A DNA stretch of 44,865 nt from assembly GCF_003955665.1 (NCBI RefSeq), contig NZ_RXHU01000107.1, positions 1 through 44,865 on the forward strand, given 5' to 3'. Positions within the stretch are counted from its first letter, which is position 1; each line of letters starts with the position of its first letter. Below, in pieces: positions 1 through 9,360 of the stretch. The translations under genes and the position numbers were made by a program. The notes under the pieces were generated by a model, which was given only the letters and a program-made list of their open reading frames with translations, had not been told where the DNA came from and did not search any database. The stretch is from Paenibacillus whitsoniae. Lineage in GTDB: Bacteria; Bacillota; Bacilli; Paenibacillales; NBRC-103111.

Positions 1-19
1 AGATGTGTATAAGAGACAG
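1..19. other. Tn5/Nextera mosaic-end adapter remnant
   Basis: The first 19 bases, AGATGTGTATAAGAGACAG, match the transposase mosaic end used in Nextera library preparation exactly. It abuts an open reading frame that is plainly the interior of a gene, so this is untrimmed adapter at a contig end and not biological sequence. Genomic sequence begins at about base 20. Confidence 0.95.
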
Positions 20-864
20 ATGCGCTGGATTATGTGCTCAAGCCGATTGATCCGATCCGCTTTGCGACAACGTTGGAACGGGTGCGAAAGTCAATTGCGA
101 GGCAAATTCAGGAGGGAAAAGGAGCGAGCCCATCTTGGGGAAAACCGCCCATTGAGTTGTTTGGGCACCTGTCCATTCGGGGAACTTCCGATCAACCTCC
201 TCTCAAGTGGCGCACGCTGAAGTCGAAGGAACTGTTTGCTTATTTGCTTCAGCACCGGGAGGTATGGCTGCCCAAAGATGTGCTGCTGGAAGAAATCTGG
301 CCGACCTACGAATTGGATAAAGCGATGTCGCATCTGCACACGGCTATTTATCAAGTGAGACGCATGCTGAAGGAAACGGGGCTTGGCGGTGCGCTTGATT
401 TTTCGCTGGAAAGCTATCGCTTGCATGGCGAAGGGCTTCGCACCGATGTGGATCACTTTCTGCAGGCGGCCCTTGTGGCGCCGCAAGGCAATCTTGCTGA
501 ATCGGAAGCGGCCTGGGAGCTGTACAGAGGGCATTACCTTGACAAAGAAGACTACCCTTGGGTCAAGGCCAAAAGGGAAGAACTGCTGCAAAATTACATC
601 GTGTTAACGATGAGGCTTACCTCCGCCGAACGCGCAGCGGGATCGCTCGATTCTGCCTTGCGGCGGGTCAGACGCGCTCGCGAGCTGCACCCGTATTCGG
701 AAAGGCTGGCGAGGGAACAGCTGGCATGTTTGGCTGCGATCGGCGATACGGAGGGCTTGCGTGCAAGCTATGCCGCCTTTTTCCGGTTAATGACGGAAGA
801 AATGGGGACTCCGCCTACGGCTGAGTTTCAAGACTACGGACAAGCATTAATGGATGGGCAGTGA
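20..864 (+). CDS. Response regulator with SARP/BTAD output domain, 5' truncated
   Basis: The reading frame is already open at the contig edge. Its first residues (ALDYVLKPI, then a helix) are the last strand and helix of a CheY-like receiver domain, with the conserved K-P pair, so most of the receiver is lost beyond the edge. A winged-helix DNA-binding domain follows (WRTLKSKELFAYLL ... EEIWP ... LHTAIYQVRRML), then a helical bacterial transcriptional activation domain (BTAD, TPR-like) to the stop. Receiver plus SARP-type output is a known two-component regulator architecture in Paenibacillus. A GTG at 34 could be taken for a start but lies inside the receiver, so it is not one. The partner histidine kinase and the targets are not visible. 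The downstream surface-protein genes are candidate targets only by proximity. Confidence 0.85.
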
Positions 865-1004
865 AAAAGCTTCATAACAGGTTACGACTCAGGCATCCCT
901 CGATTGTCCTGCATCCTAAGATGTTCAGAATTCGTTCAACGCTCCCTGTTATAGTTAATTAGTCTCAGAATATGACAAACTTCGACGGGGAGATGGAAGT
1001 AGAA

Positions 1005-4000
1005 ATGAAGCTACATATCGCATGGAAGAAGGCGCTGCATCTGTTGCTGGCGCTTGCCCTTGTGGTTCCGGGTTTGCTCTGGAGCCAGAGTCAAACATTT
1101 GCGTCGGGCCCAGCCTGGCGCGATATTAAGTCAAATGCCGATAGCGGCGCAAGCTACTTAGCCGGGGAAAACGGCAAGCTTTATTTGCTGTACAGCAATA
1201 AAATTTTAGTCAGAGGGGCAAGCGACGCCAACTGGTCAAAACTTGTCGATTTGCCTGCTAATACGTTTACTCAAGCAAATAAGCTTGTCGTTCGGAATGG
1301 TGATCTGTATATACTGGATCACGGAAATGAGAGTGCGTATCCGAACGCGATTCCTTCGAAAATTATGAAGAGCTCCGATAACGGGCAAACTTGGACGGAC
1401 GTGCCTGGGCCTGCCGGTGGTTTTCCGACGCTAAACGGCGATTATTTGAGCGCCATATTTTTTGATACGCAGGGAAATTTATATGCGGTAAGCTTTTTTG
1501 CCGTCTATAAACGGGATAAAACAACAGAAGCCTGGACGGTCATCAATGCTAAGCCGAATGCTTTGTCAAAGTCCTATCGCATTTCGAGTGCGGGTGTTGA
1601 TGCCGCCGGCAACCTGTACAGCATTATGTATGAACTCAACGATATGGGAGCATTTCCACCGCTTCCGACTGCTGTATACCGATGGGATGGAAACGCTTGG
1701 GCGACAGTAAACGTAACGCTTCCTGCCGGCAACATGTGGATGTTTGTCGATGCCAGCGGAGTGATCCATATGGCAAATGGCAGCACGAACTTCATGCTGA
1801 GTTCAAAGCCCCATATCTACACCTTCGACGGTTCCTCGCTGCATAATACAGCTACAACGAGCAACATGAACTGGACAATCGGCGGCGTTGTCTTCGATGG
1901 CGAATACTATTACATTCTAGATTATTCCCCTGACGGGATCATTCGGACGACGAGTCCGACATTTGGTAATCTCAAAGCCCCGCCGACGCTTACGGGCGAT
2001 ACGACTGATAACGATACGACGCATGCAATCGAGCTGGTCTATGCGGAAGATGCTGACTGGCTGGCGGCGATTACGTCGGTTGAATTTTCGCCAAGCGCAC
2101 CATCTGCGCAAGCAGACTGGACGCAGCCGGGCAAAATCACAATCACCGGATTGACGAAGGGAGGCAGCTACACGGTGAAAGTTAAAGCTACGGGTTATAG
2201 CAATGCGACGGCTGTACAAACCGTGAGTCTGGTGCCTTCGGTTTGGTACGATATTACGGCCGACAGTTCGATGTTGGCGCCAGTTCTTTCTGTGAGCGGT
2301 GCGGTTTATAGCGTTCAATTGGGAGAGGAAGGGCTCTTTTTCCGAAGTGAGTCCGACATGAAATGGCAATCTGAAGCCTGGCCGCCGCAAGAGGAGTTTG
2401 GCAGTGTATACACGTATGTAGCTCGCGGAAATGATCGGTACATTGGCGATCTGACCAATCCCATGACACCTAACAGCATTGTTGTACGGATCAGCACGGA
2501 TAGCGGGTCTTCGTGGTCTTCATATCCGCTGCCTCAAAACGCAGTGACTGACGGCGCGTTAAATCCGCTAACGGTTAGCCAGACAGGAGCTGTATATTTG
2601 TTTGGCAGCAAAAACCTGTTTAAACTGGACGAGAGCCGTAACTGGTCGCAAATTCCTGTGCTTCCGGATGCTGGTGACGACAAGTTCGCGTATACGGGAG
2701 TAGCCGTAAATGCGGCAGGCAAGGTGTTTGCCAATATTCGTAAATACAATTTGCAGCAGCCGCTTAACAACACAGCAAAGCTTTATCAATTAGACACCTC
2801 CGGAAGTACGCCGCAATGGACAGTTGTGGCCGACAGTCCAAGTGCCGTGCTGAATCTGTATACAGATACGGCAGGGGGGATGCATGCATCGACAGGTGCA
2901 GTGCTGTTTGGCGAAACGCCGGGCGCATATGTATATCAATTCGATGAGAATGGCTTTACCCAAGCTGCTACACTTGACAGCCTGGCTCAGGCGAAATATG
3001 GCGTAGCTTATGAAAATGGATATTATTATATCGTGGATGGGGATGATTACCAAACCATCCGTACCACGAACCCCAATTTCAATACAGGTTTGGCGTCGCC
3101 TGCACTGACCGCGGACACGTCCGACAATGACGATGCGAATACGCTCGATCTGACGTTTGAAGACGATGCCGACTGGCGTTCCCAGATTACAAGTGTGACT
3201 TTCAAGAAAAGTGGAACTGTCGTAGAGGCGACGTATCAGATGTCACCAGGTGTGCTGCACGTTATGCAGCCGCTGGAGGGCGGAACCTATACGATTGAAA
3301 TTGCAGCCACTGGGTATAGAAAGTCGACTGTTCAGCAAACCGTGCTGATCACAGCGCCGATACTGACAGCGGATACGACGAATAATGACGATGCGCATGG
3401 TCTGGATCTGACTTTTACAGACAATGCCAACTGGCGTTCCCAGATTACAAGCGTGACGTTTAAGAAGAACGGATCCATCGTAGAAGCAGCATATCAGGTA
3501 TCGCCTGGGGTCTTGCATGTGACGCAGCCGCTCGAAGGCGGAACCTATACGATTGAGATTGCTGCCGCAGGATATAGAAAGTCGACCGTTCAGCAAACCG
3601 TGCTGATCACAGCGCCGACACTGACGGCGGATACCTCCGACAATGATGATGCGCATGGTCTGGATCTGACTTTTACAGACAATGCCGACTGGCGTTCTCA
3701 AATTTCGAATGTGACTTTTGAGAAAAACGGAACCTTCGTAGAAGCGTCGTACCAGGTATCGTCGGGCGTGCTGCATGTGACGCAGCCCCTTGAAGCCGGG
3801 ATCTACACGATCGAGATTGCAGCGGCTGGATATACAAAATCGACCGCCGAGCAAACCGTGCTGATCACAGCGCCGACACTGACGGCGGACACGTCCGGCA
3901 ATGACGACTCGCATGAGCTGGAACTGACTTTTACAGACAATGCCGACTGGCGTTCTCAGATTACGAGTGTGACTATACAAAAGAACGGAATCATCGTAGA

Positions 4001-5699
4001 AGCGCCGTACGAAGTATTGCCGGGTGTGTTGCATGTGACGAAGAAGCTTGAAGCCGGAACGTATACGATTGAGATTGCAGCCACAGGATATACAACATCC
4101 ACCGTCGAGCAAACCGTGCTGATCACAGCACCGACGCTCACGGCAGATTCGACGAATAACGATACCGATTATGACATTGAAATTACGTTTACGGATAATG
4201 CCCTTTGGCGAAGTGCGCTAACAAGTGTCGCGTACAATGGACAGACGGCAGACAGCAGCACGTATGTGTTATCTGAAGGAAAGCTCCTAGTCAAAAAAGG
4301 GACGCTCCCAGCTGGAACTGCAGAAATTCGAGTGAAAGCTGCCGGTTATCTGGATGCGACTGTGACGCAGGATATTTTGGCTGTACCGTCGCAGTCGGAT
4401 TCTTCTTCGAATACTGGAGCAGACACGCCCAATACTGAAATTATTACAATCGACGTGCTCGGCGGTTCCAGTAGTGGCAGTGTCGTGTCTCAAGCCGAGA
4501 TCGTACGGACAAAAGATGACAAGGGCATCAAGCACGATAAGGTGAGCTTGACCTCTGAATTGGCTGCCCGCGCCGTCGATGCGCTGAAATCGACAGGCAC
4601 AGGCCAAGCCGTTATCGTCGTACCGGATACGAAAGACGAAGTGGCCGACATTCAGGTATCCTTGCCGCGTGAGGCGCTCGGGAAGCTGACGAATGCCGGT
4701 GTTGGACTGACTATTGAAACGCGTGGTGCGTCCATTCAGATTCCGGTTGCTTCGTTGTCAGCCTCAAGCGGGGATCTGTACTTCCACGTCGTCCCTGTGA
4801 AAGACATCGCTGCCCAGCAAGAGGTGGGGGAGCGCGCGAAGACAAATGGCGCTTCCGAAGACGTTCAGAATGCTGCTGTCGTCGGCAGACCGATGACGAT
4901 TGAGACGAATTTGCAATCCCAGCCGGTTCAATTGACGTTACCCCTTGGCGATTACACCGCGGACATAGATTCTCGCTTGATGGTTTACATCGAGCATAGC
5001 GACGGAACGAAGGAATGGGTGAAAGGAGAACAGGTTTCGGATGATGCGGGCAAACCGGCAATCCGATTTACGGTGAGCAAGTTCAGTACCTTTACGATCA
5101 TTGATGCCAAATCGGCCCTGCCGATTCAAGCTTACATCGAGGGATATGAGGACGGAACGTTCCGTCCGGAAGCTGCTGTCACACGCGGTCAGTTGGCGGC
5201 GATGCTGGACAGACTGTACGGGAACAGGGCAGCAACGTCGGATGTCAAAGCGCCTGCGTACAAGGACAGCCAGCAATTTCCGGCATGGGCCGTCAAAGCG
5301 ATCTCAGTTATTTCCGCACTCGGCTTCATGGATGGCTATGAAGATGGGGAATTCAAAGAGGATCGCGCTGTCACACGCGCAGAAGCTGCTGCGATTTTTG
5401 CCAGAGTATCCGGTCTGTCGTTGAAGAACACGGCACCAAGCTTTACGGACACGCAAGGCCACTGGGCTGCGGGAGCCATTGAAGCTGCAGCGCAAACCGG
5501 CATGCTGGAAGGCTATGAAGACGGCAGCTTTGCTCCGGATCGGGCGCTCAGCCGCGCAGAAGCGGTAACGTTACTGAACCGTGTCATCGGGCGCCCGGCT
5601 TTGACAGGCAAGCCACAGCTATGGTCGGATGTACCGGCAACTTACTGGGCATTCGGCGCCATACAAGCGGCAAGCTCGAATTCGAATGTCGAGCGCTAA
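1005..5699 (+). CDS. Large SLH-anchored surface protein with duplicated propeller-like halves and six DUF1533/HID-type repeats
   Basis: Exported cell-wall-attached protein of 1564 residues. The ATG at 1005 is preferred over 972 because it directly precedes a signal peptide (MKLHIAWKK, then a Leu/Ala/Val core, FASG cleavage area) and has GGAAG 5 nt upstream. Residues ~35-325 and ~410-695 are two related halves rich in aromatic strand motifs and sialidase/BNR-like stretches (SSDNGQTWT, STDSGSSWS). Each half is followed by a module of the hemoglobin-interacting domain type (DUF1533). Five such modules then run in tandem (~697-1126) with an 86-residue period. A mixed beta region follows (~1150-1370), then three SLH motifs (~1376, ~1430, ~1480; GYEDGTF, GYEDGEF, GYEDGSF), expected to bind pyruvylated secondary wall polymer. 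The ligand is unknown: the HID label is a fold family and does not show haem binding. A terminator follows directly. Confidence 0.88.
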   Translation: MKLHIAWKKALHLLLALALVVPGLLWSQSQTFASGPAWRDIKSNADSGASYLAGENGKLYLLYSNKILVRGASDANWSKLVDLPANTFTQANKLVVRNGDLYILDHGNESAYPNAIPSKIMKSSDNGQTWTDVPGPAGGFPTLNGDYLSAIFFDTQGNLYAVSFFAVYKRDKTTEAWTVINAKPNALSKSYRISSAGVDAAGNLYSIMYELNDMGAFPPLPTAVYRWDGNAWATVNVTLPAGNMWMFVDASGVIHMANGSTNFMLSSKPHIYTFDGSSLHNTATTSNMNWTIGGVVFDGEYYYILDYSPDGIIRTTSPTFGNLKAPPTLTGDTTDNDTTHAIELVYAEDADWLAAITSVEFSPSAPSAQADWTQPGKITITGLTKGGSYTVKVKATGYSNATAVQTVSLVPSVWYDITADSSMLAPVLSVSGAVYSVQLGEEGLFFRSESDMKWQSEAWPPQEEFGSVYTYVARGNDRYIGDLTNPMTPNSIVVRISTDSGSSWSSYPLPQNAVTDGALNPLTVSQTGAVYLFGSKNLFKLDESRNWSQIPVLPDAGDDKFAYTGVAVNAAGKVFANIRKYNLQQPLNNTAKLYQLDTSGSTPQWTVVADSPSAVLNLYTDTAGGMHASTGAVLFGETPGAYVYQFDENGFTQAATLDSLAQAKYGVAYENGYYYIVDGDDYQTIRTTNPNFNTGLASPALTADTSDNDDANTLDLTFEDDADWRSQITSVTFKKSGTVVEATYQMSPGVLHVMQPLEGGTYTIEIAATGYRKSTVQQTVLITAPILTADTTNNDDAHGLDLTFTDNANWRSQITSVTFKKNGSIVEAAYQVSPGVLHVTQPLEGGTYTIEIAAAGYRKSTVQQTVLITAPTLTADTSDNDDAHGLDLTFTDNADWRSQISNVTFEKNGTFVEASYQVSSGVLHVTQPLEAGIYTIEIAAAGYTKSTAEQTVLITAPTLTADTSGNDDSHELELTFTDNADWRSQITSVTIQKNGIIVEAPYEVLPGVLHVTKKLEAGTYTIEIAATGYTTSTVEQTVLITAPTLTADSTNNDTDYDIEITFTDNALWRSALTSVAYNGQTADSSTYVLSEGKLLVKKGTLPAGTAEIRVKAAGYLDATVTQDILAVPSQSDSSSNTGADTPNTEIITIDVLGGSSSGSVVSQAEIVRTKDDKGIKHDKVSLTSELAARAVDALKSTGTGQAVIVVPDTKDEVADIQVSLPREALGKLTNAGVGLTIETRGASIQIPVASLSASSGDLYFHVVPVKDIAAQQEVGERAKTNGASEDVQNAAVVGRPMTIETNLQSQPVQLTLPLGDYTADIDSRLMVYIEHSDGTKEWVKGEQVSDDAGKPAIRFTVSKFSTFTIIDAKSALPIQAYIEGYEDGTFRPEAAVTRGQLAAMLDRLYGNRAATSDVKAPAYKDSQQFPAWAVKAISVISALGFMDGYEDGEFKEDRAVTRAEAAAIFARVSGLSLKNTAPSFTDTQGHWAAGAIEAAAQTGMLEGYEDGSFAPDRALSRAEAVTLLNRVIGRPALTGKPQLWSDVPATYWAFGAIQAASSNSNVER
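3095..4385 (+). repeat. Five tandem 258-bp coding repeats (86-residue HID-type modules)
   Basis: Equivalent points recur at exactly 258-bp steps (for example 3353, 3611, 3869 and 4127). The 20-mer CAAACCGTGCTGATCACAGC closes four of the junctions almost unchanged. Each unit encodes LTADT..ND, LDLTFTDNADWRSQIT, a beta hairpin, GTYTIEIAA.GY and a VLITAP linker. The first and last copies are the most diverged and the middle ones are nearly identical, which suggests recent duplication or gene conversion. Confidence 0.93.
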
Positions 5700-5720
5700 T
5701 CTATAGCAAGCAAAACGAAC

Positions 5721-5766
5721 AAAAACGGCCCCTTTCCGACATTTCCGGCAGGGGTCGTTTCATTTT
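5721..5766 (+). terminator. Rho-independent terminator after the large SLH gene
   Basis: An AAACGGCCCCT arm pairs with AGGGGTCGTTT (one G-U) and is followed by a T-containing tail, 22 nt after the stop codon. The remaining stretch to 5990 (about 220 nt) has no gene. It holds a weak AAGCGA/TCGCTT inverted repeat at 5895-5932 and presumably the promoter of the next gene, though no convincing -35/-10 pair was found. Confidence 0.8.
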
Positions 5767-5990
5767 GTCGAAAAAGGTAAAATATACCATATCCTTAATA
5801 AATCCCACCATGAAACCTTAAGTTTACCGCTTTCCTTGTCTTAGCGATTTCTCTATGATTACGTTAGCAACTTAGCCAAACACGTATAGTCGGCAAGCGA
5901 GGAAGGTGATGGAAAATAATATGTAATCGCTTATGCGGTGTGAAAACAGCTTTTTGAATGAGCGCTCTTCCAAATTCGAGGAGGTATACG

Positions 5991-8900
5991 ATGCGAAGCT
6001 TTCATAAACTGGTTTCTTCCATCTCTATGATGGCCCTGGCCGTCACGTTATGGAGTCCGGGCATATCCCGGGCAGATACGCCGATCACGGACGCCAATGC
6101 TAGCATTTTTGGCCCCAATGTGTATGTCTTTGATCCTTCTATGTCCGCAACTGACATTCAAAATAAGACGAACGAAATTTTCACAAGGCAGGAAACGAAC
6201 GAGTTCGGTACGGAACGGGATGCGCTGTTGTTCAAACCTGGCACATATAACGTCAATTTCAATGTCGGTTTCTACACGCAAGTGTCCGGCTTGGGGCAAA
6301 ATCCCGGCGACGTTACTATCAACGGCGGTCTCAACGTAAACGCAGACTGGGATAATGGCAATGCGACGCGGAACTTTTGGCGCGGTCTCGAGAACTTGAC
6401 AATTGCGCCGTCGAATGGCACGACGCAGATTGCCGTCTCGCAAGCTGCACCACTGCGCAGGCTTCATATCAAAGGTGGGCTGAATCTGTTCGATTTCGAC
6501 GCCAATTGGAATGCCGGCTGGGCGAGCGGAGGTTATTTGGCGGATTCGATCGTTGACAATAATATCGTCCCGGCTTCCCAACAGCAATGGTTCTCGCGCA
6601 ACAGCGAGTGGGCCAGTTGGTCCAATGGCGTGTGGAATATGGTGTTTGTCGGAGATAAAAATACGCCTTCCGGCGATTTCCCAAATCAACCGTATACCGT
6701 CGTACCGAATACGCCGATCATTCGAGAGAAGCCGTATTTGTACATCGATAACGGAGGGCAATATCAGGTTTTCGTACCTTCCCTCCAGCAAAATACGCAA
6801 GGCGCGAGCTGGACTTCTGCACCAACGCCAGGCACCTCGCTTCCGATAGACCAGTTCTACATCGTTCGCACGGATACGTATTCAACCGCAAATATAAACG
6901 CTGCACTTGCAGCAGGAAAGCATTTGCTGTTTACGCCGGGTATTTATCATTTAAGTGATACAATTCGTATCTCGAATGCGGATACGGTCGTGCTTGGCAT
7001 CGGTATGCCGACGCTCATTCCCGACACGGATGCGCCGGCGATCTCCGTGGCGGATGTGGACGGCGTCAAGCTGGCGGGCCTCGTATTCGACGCCGGGCCT
7101 AACGCGACTTCGTCGCTCGTGCAGGTCGGCCCGCCAGGAAGCTCTGCGAGCCATGCGGCGAATCCGATCTCGCTGACGGATCTCTTCTTCCGGACGGGCG
7201 GCGTGACTGCAGGCACGAATGCGGCGCAGATGACGATCAACAGCAATGACGTGATCGGCGATCATTTCTGGATGTGGCGTGCGGATCACGGCGCAGGGGC
7301 AGGCTGGTCGACCAACGTCTCGACAAATGGGTTGGTCGTGAACGGCAATAATGTGACGCTATACGGTTTATTCAACGAGCATCACAATGAATATCAGACG
7401 CTGTGGAACGGCAATGGCGGCCGGGTTTATTTTTACCAGTCGGAAATTCCGTACGACGTGCCGAATCAAGCGGCTTGGATGAGCAAGGGCGGCACAGAGA
7501 ACGGCTATGCGTCCTACAAAGTAGCGGATTCCGTTACGAGTCACGAGGCCTGGGGCCTCGGGGTGTATTCCTACTTTCGCGATGCGGCGGTTAAGCTGGG
7601 AACGGCGATTGAAGTGCCGCAAGCGGCCGGCATCAAGATCCATCACGCGACCACGATTTGGCTCAACGGCACGGCAGGCAGTGAAATCACACACATCATT
7701 AACCAAACCGGTGGCAAAGTGTATGCCAATTCACCGGGAACGGCAATGCGGCAGACGTTAACGGAGTTTGTGGGTTCTGACGCAGGCGACACTCAAGCGC
7801 CAAGCGTGCCGGGGAATTTGATGGCGGCAGCACCTGCTTACAATCAGGTGAACCTGAATTGGAGCGCTTCAACGGACAATGTCAGTGTAAGCGGGTACGA
7901 GGTGTATCGCAATGGCGCGCTGATCGGTACGACAGCTTCCAATTCATATACCGATACGACGACGAAAGCATCAACGGCTTACACGTACACCGTGAAAGCG
8001 AAAGACGACGCAGGCAATGCTTCCGCTGCAAGCAACAGCGCCAGCGTTACGACACCGGCGAAAGCGCTTGACCGCACCGGTTGGACGGCAACATCTTCGC
8101 CAACGAGCGCCGACGGCCCGATGAATTTGATTGACGGCAGCATGTCCACCCGTTGGAGCACGGGGACGCAAATGGCTAACGGTCAATCGTTCACCATTGA
8201 TATGAAATCGCCGACAGCCATTAACTCCGTTGTCATGGACTCGACCGGCAGCAACAATGATTACGCTCGCGGGTATCAGCTGTTCGTCTCGAATGACGGC
8301 GTGAACTGGGGATCTGCGGTTGCGACCGGAACGGGTACAGGGCCTGTCATTACAGTTAATTTTCCAACGCAAACGGTGCGGTATTTCAAAATTGTACAAA
8401 CCGGAACAAGCTCCAGCTGGTGGTCGATTCGCGAAGTGAGGGTATACGGGCCGACGGCCCCTGCGGCCGCACTGGCGGGGCCGCCATCCGTGACCGCTGG
8501 TCAATCGTTTGACGCGACCCTTAGCTTGAGCGACGTTGCTACGAGTGTATATGCGCAGGACATTCAACTTGCTTACGACAGCGCACTGCTGAACCTGACG
8601 TCAACCGAATCGCTGAACAGTAATGTTGTCGTTGTCGATCAAAAGGCGGGAGCAGGCAGTATGCGGCTGCTGACTGTCAACCTGGGTGGCCATGACGTGA
8701 ACGGCGATTTGCTTCGTCTGCACATGACGGCGCTAAGTCCGGGCGACGATGCTACGGCATCGATTGCGGTCGCCAAACTTACTTTGGCCGATGCAACAGG
8801 TGCGGAGACGGATCTGGATGCGGTATCCACCTCCATCGGCATTAAAGCTATCGTCGATCTGTCTGCCTTGAACGCACTTATTGCCCAGGCGCAAGCTGCG

Positions 8901-9272
8901 CATGATGCAGCGGTGGAAGGGCTCCAGATCGGTCAGTATCCTGCCGGCACGAAAGCGGTTCTGCAAGCAGCGATTAACGATGCGATGGCTGTTGCGGCAG
9001 CTCCTGGCGTGACGAAAGCGCAAGTTACGCAGGCGATATCGGCGCTCAATACGGCGCTCCAAACGTTTACGCAATCGGTCTACACCAGAACGCCTGGCGA
9101 TCTCAATACCGACGGCAAGTTCACGATCGGCGACCTCGCGATTGTCGCAGCCGCCTACGGTAAAACGTCCGCAAGTCCGGATTGGGCAACGTACCAGTTT
9201 GCCGACATCAATCACGATGGTGTGGTTGATCTGGCTGACTTGGCAGCAGTTGCTCAGCGAATCTTGCAATAA
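5991..9272 (+). CDS. Beta-helix surface protein with FN3, F5/8C, cohesin, FIVAR and dockerin modules
   Basis: Secreted protein of 1093 residues. The ATG at 5991 has GAGGAGGT 5 nt upstream and starts a signal peptide (MRSFHKLVSS to SRADTP); the longer frame from 5958 lacks this. Residues ~35-600 form a right-handed beta-helix/pectate-lyase-3 or GH55-like region. Homologues in actinomycetes and Paenibacillus are often labelled 'coagulation factor 5/8 type protein' or, misleadingly, 'adenylyl cyclase'; no catalytic residues can be assigned with confidence. Then come an FN3 module (~601-691), a discoidin/F5-8C carbohydrate-binding-like module (~693-821), a cohesin-like module (~826-954), a helical FIVAR-like segment (~957-1027) and a C-terminal type I dockerin (~1034-1093). 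The dockerin has two calcium loops, DLNTDGKFTIGD and DINHDGVVDLAD. The next gene encodes a cohesin with SLH domains, an obvious candidate partner. The substrate is unknown but probably a polysaccharide. Confidence 0.85.
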   Translation: MRSFHKLVSSISMMALAVTLWSPGISRADTPITDANASIFGPNVYVFDPSMSATDIQNKTNEIFTRQETNEFGTERDALLFKPGTYNVNFNVGFYTQVSGLGQNPGDVTINGGLNVNADWDNGNATRNFWRGLENLTIAPSNGTTQIAVSQAAPLRRLHIKGGLNLFDFDANWNAGWASGGYLADSIVDNNIVPASQQQWFSRNSEWASWSNGVWNMVFVGDKNTPSGDFPNQPYTVVPNTPIIREKPYLYIDNGGQYQVFVPSLQQNTQGASWTSAPTPGTSLPIDQFYIVRTDTYSTANINAALAAGKHLLFTPGIYHLSDTIRISNADTVVLGIGMPTLIPDTDAPAISVADVDGVKLAGLVFDAGPNATSSLVQVGPPGSSASHAANPISLTDLFFRTGGVTAGTNAAQMTINSNDVIGDHFWMWRADHGAGAGWSTNVSTNGLVVNGNNVTLYGLFNEHHNEYQTLWNGNGGRVYFYQSEIPYDVPNQAAWMSKGGTENGYASYKVADSVTSHEAWGLGVYSYFRDAAVKLGTAIEVPQAAGIKIHHATTIWLNGTAGSEITHIINQTGGKVYANSPGTAMRQTLTEFVGSDAGDTQAPSVPGNLMAAAPAYNQVNLNWSASTDNVSVSGYEVYRNGALIGTTASNSYTDTTTKASTAYTYTVKAKDDAGNASAASNSASVTTPAKALDRTGWTATSSPTSADGPMNLIDGSMSTRWSTGTQMANGQSFTIDMKSPTAINSVVMDSTGSNNDYARGYQLFVSNDGVNWGSAVATGTGTGPVITVNFPTQTVRYFKIVQTGTSSSWWSIREVRVYGPTAPAAALAGPPSVTAGQSFDATLSLSDVATSVYAQDIQLAYDSALLNLTSTESLNSNVVVVDQKAGAGSMRLLTVNLGGHDVNGDLLRLHMTALSPGDDATASIAVAKLTLADATGAETDLDAVSTSIGIKAIVDLSALNALIAQAQAAHDAAVEGLQIGQYPAGTKAVLQAAINDAMAVAAAPGVTKAQVTQAISALNTALQTFTQSVYTRTPGDLNTDGKFTIGDLAIVAAAYGKTSASPDWATYQFADINHDGVVDLADLAAVAQRILQ

Positions 9273-9297
9273 ACCAAGAAGCGTTCCCCGGCACCAC

Positions 9298-9336
9298 GCC
9301 CGCTATGTCTCGTGATTGACAGCGCCCATAGCGGGC
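9298..9336 (+). other. Intercistronic stem-loop between the dockerin and cohesin-SLH genes
   Basis: GCCCGCTATG (9298-9307) and CATAGCGGGC (9327-9336) form a perfect 10-bp inverted repeat with a 19-nt loop. No run of T follows (TCATCTTCTTC), so it is a weak terminator at best. It lies between two genes that look co-transcribed, 15 nt before the AGGAGG of the next gene, so a partial attenuator or an mRNA-processing/stabilising hairpin is as likely. Confidence 0.7.
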
Positions 9337-9360
9337 TCATCTTCTTCAATAGGAGGAACG

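Noticed and set aside
874..952. Inverted repeat ATAACAGG ... CCTGTTAT after the response regulator gene
   Set aside because: Arms are only 8 bp and 63 nt apart with no T-tract; too weak for a terminator and possibly by chance.
3243..4112. Long minus-strand open frame (289 codons) opposite the tandem repeats
   Set aside because: It is open because the 258-bp coding repeat (a multiple of 3) keeps the same antisense frame stop-free. It has no ribosome binding site and the product is Arg/Cys/His-rich.
5821..5990. Possible c-di-GMP or other riboswitch in the leader of the dockerin gene
   Set aside because: The leader has a weak inverted repeat, but the conserved core elements of GEMM-type riboswitches were not found.
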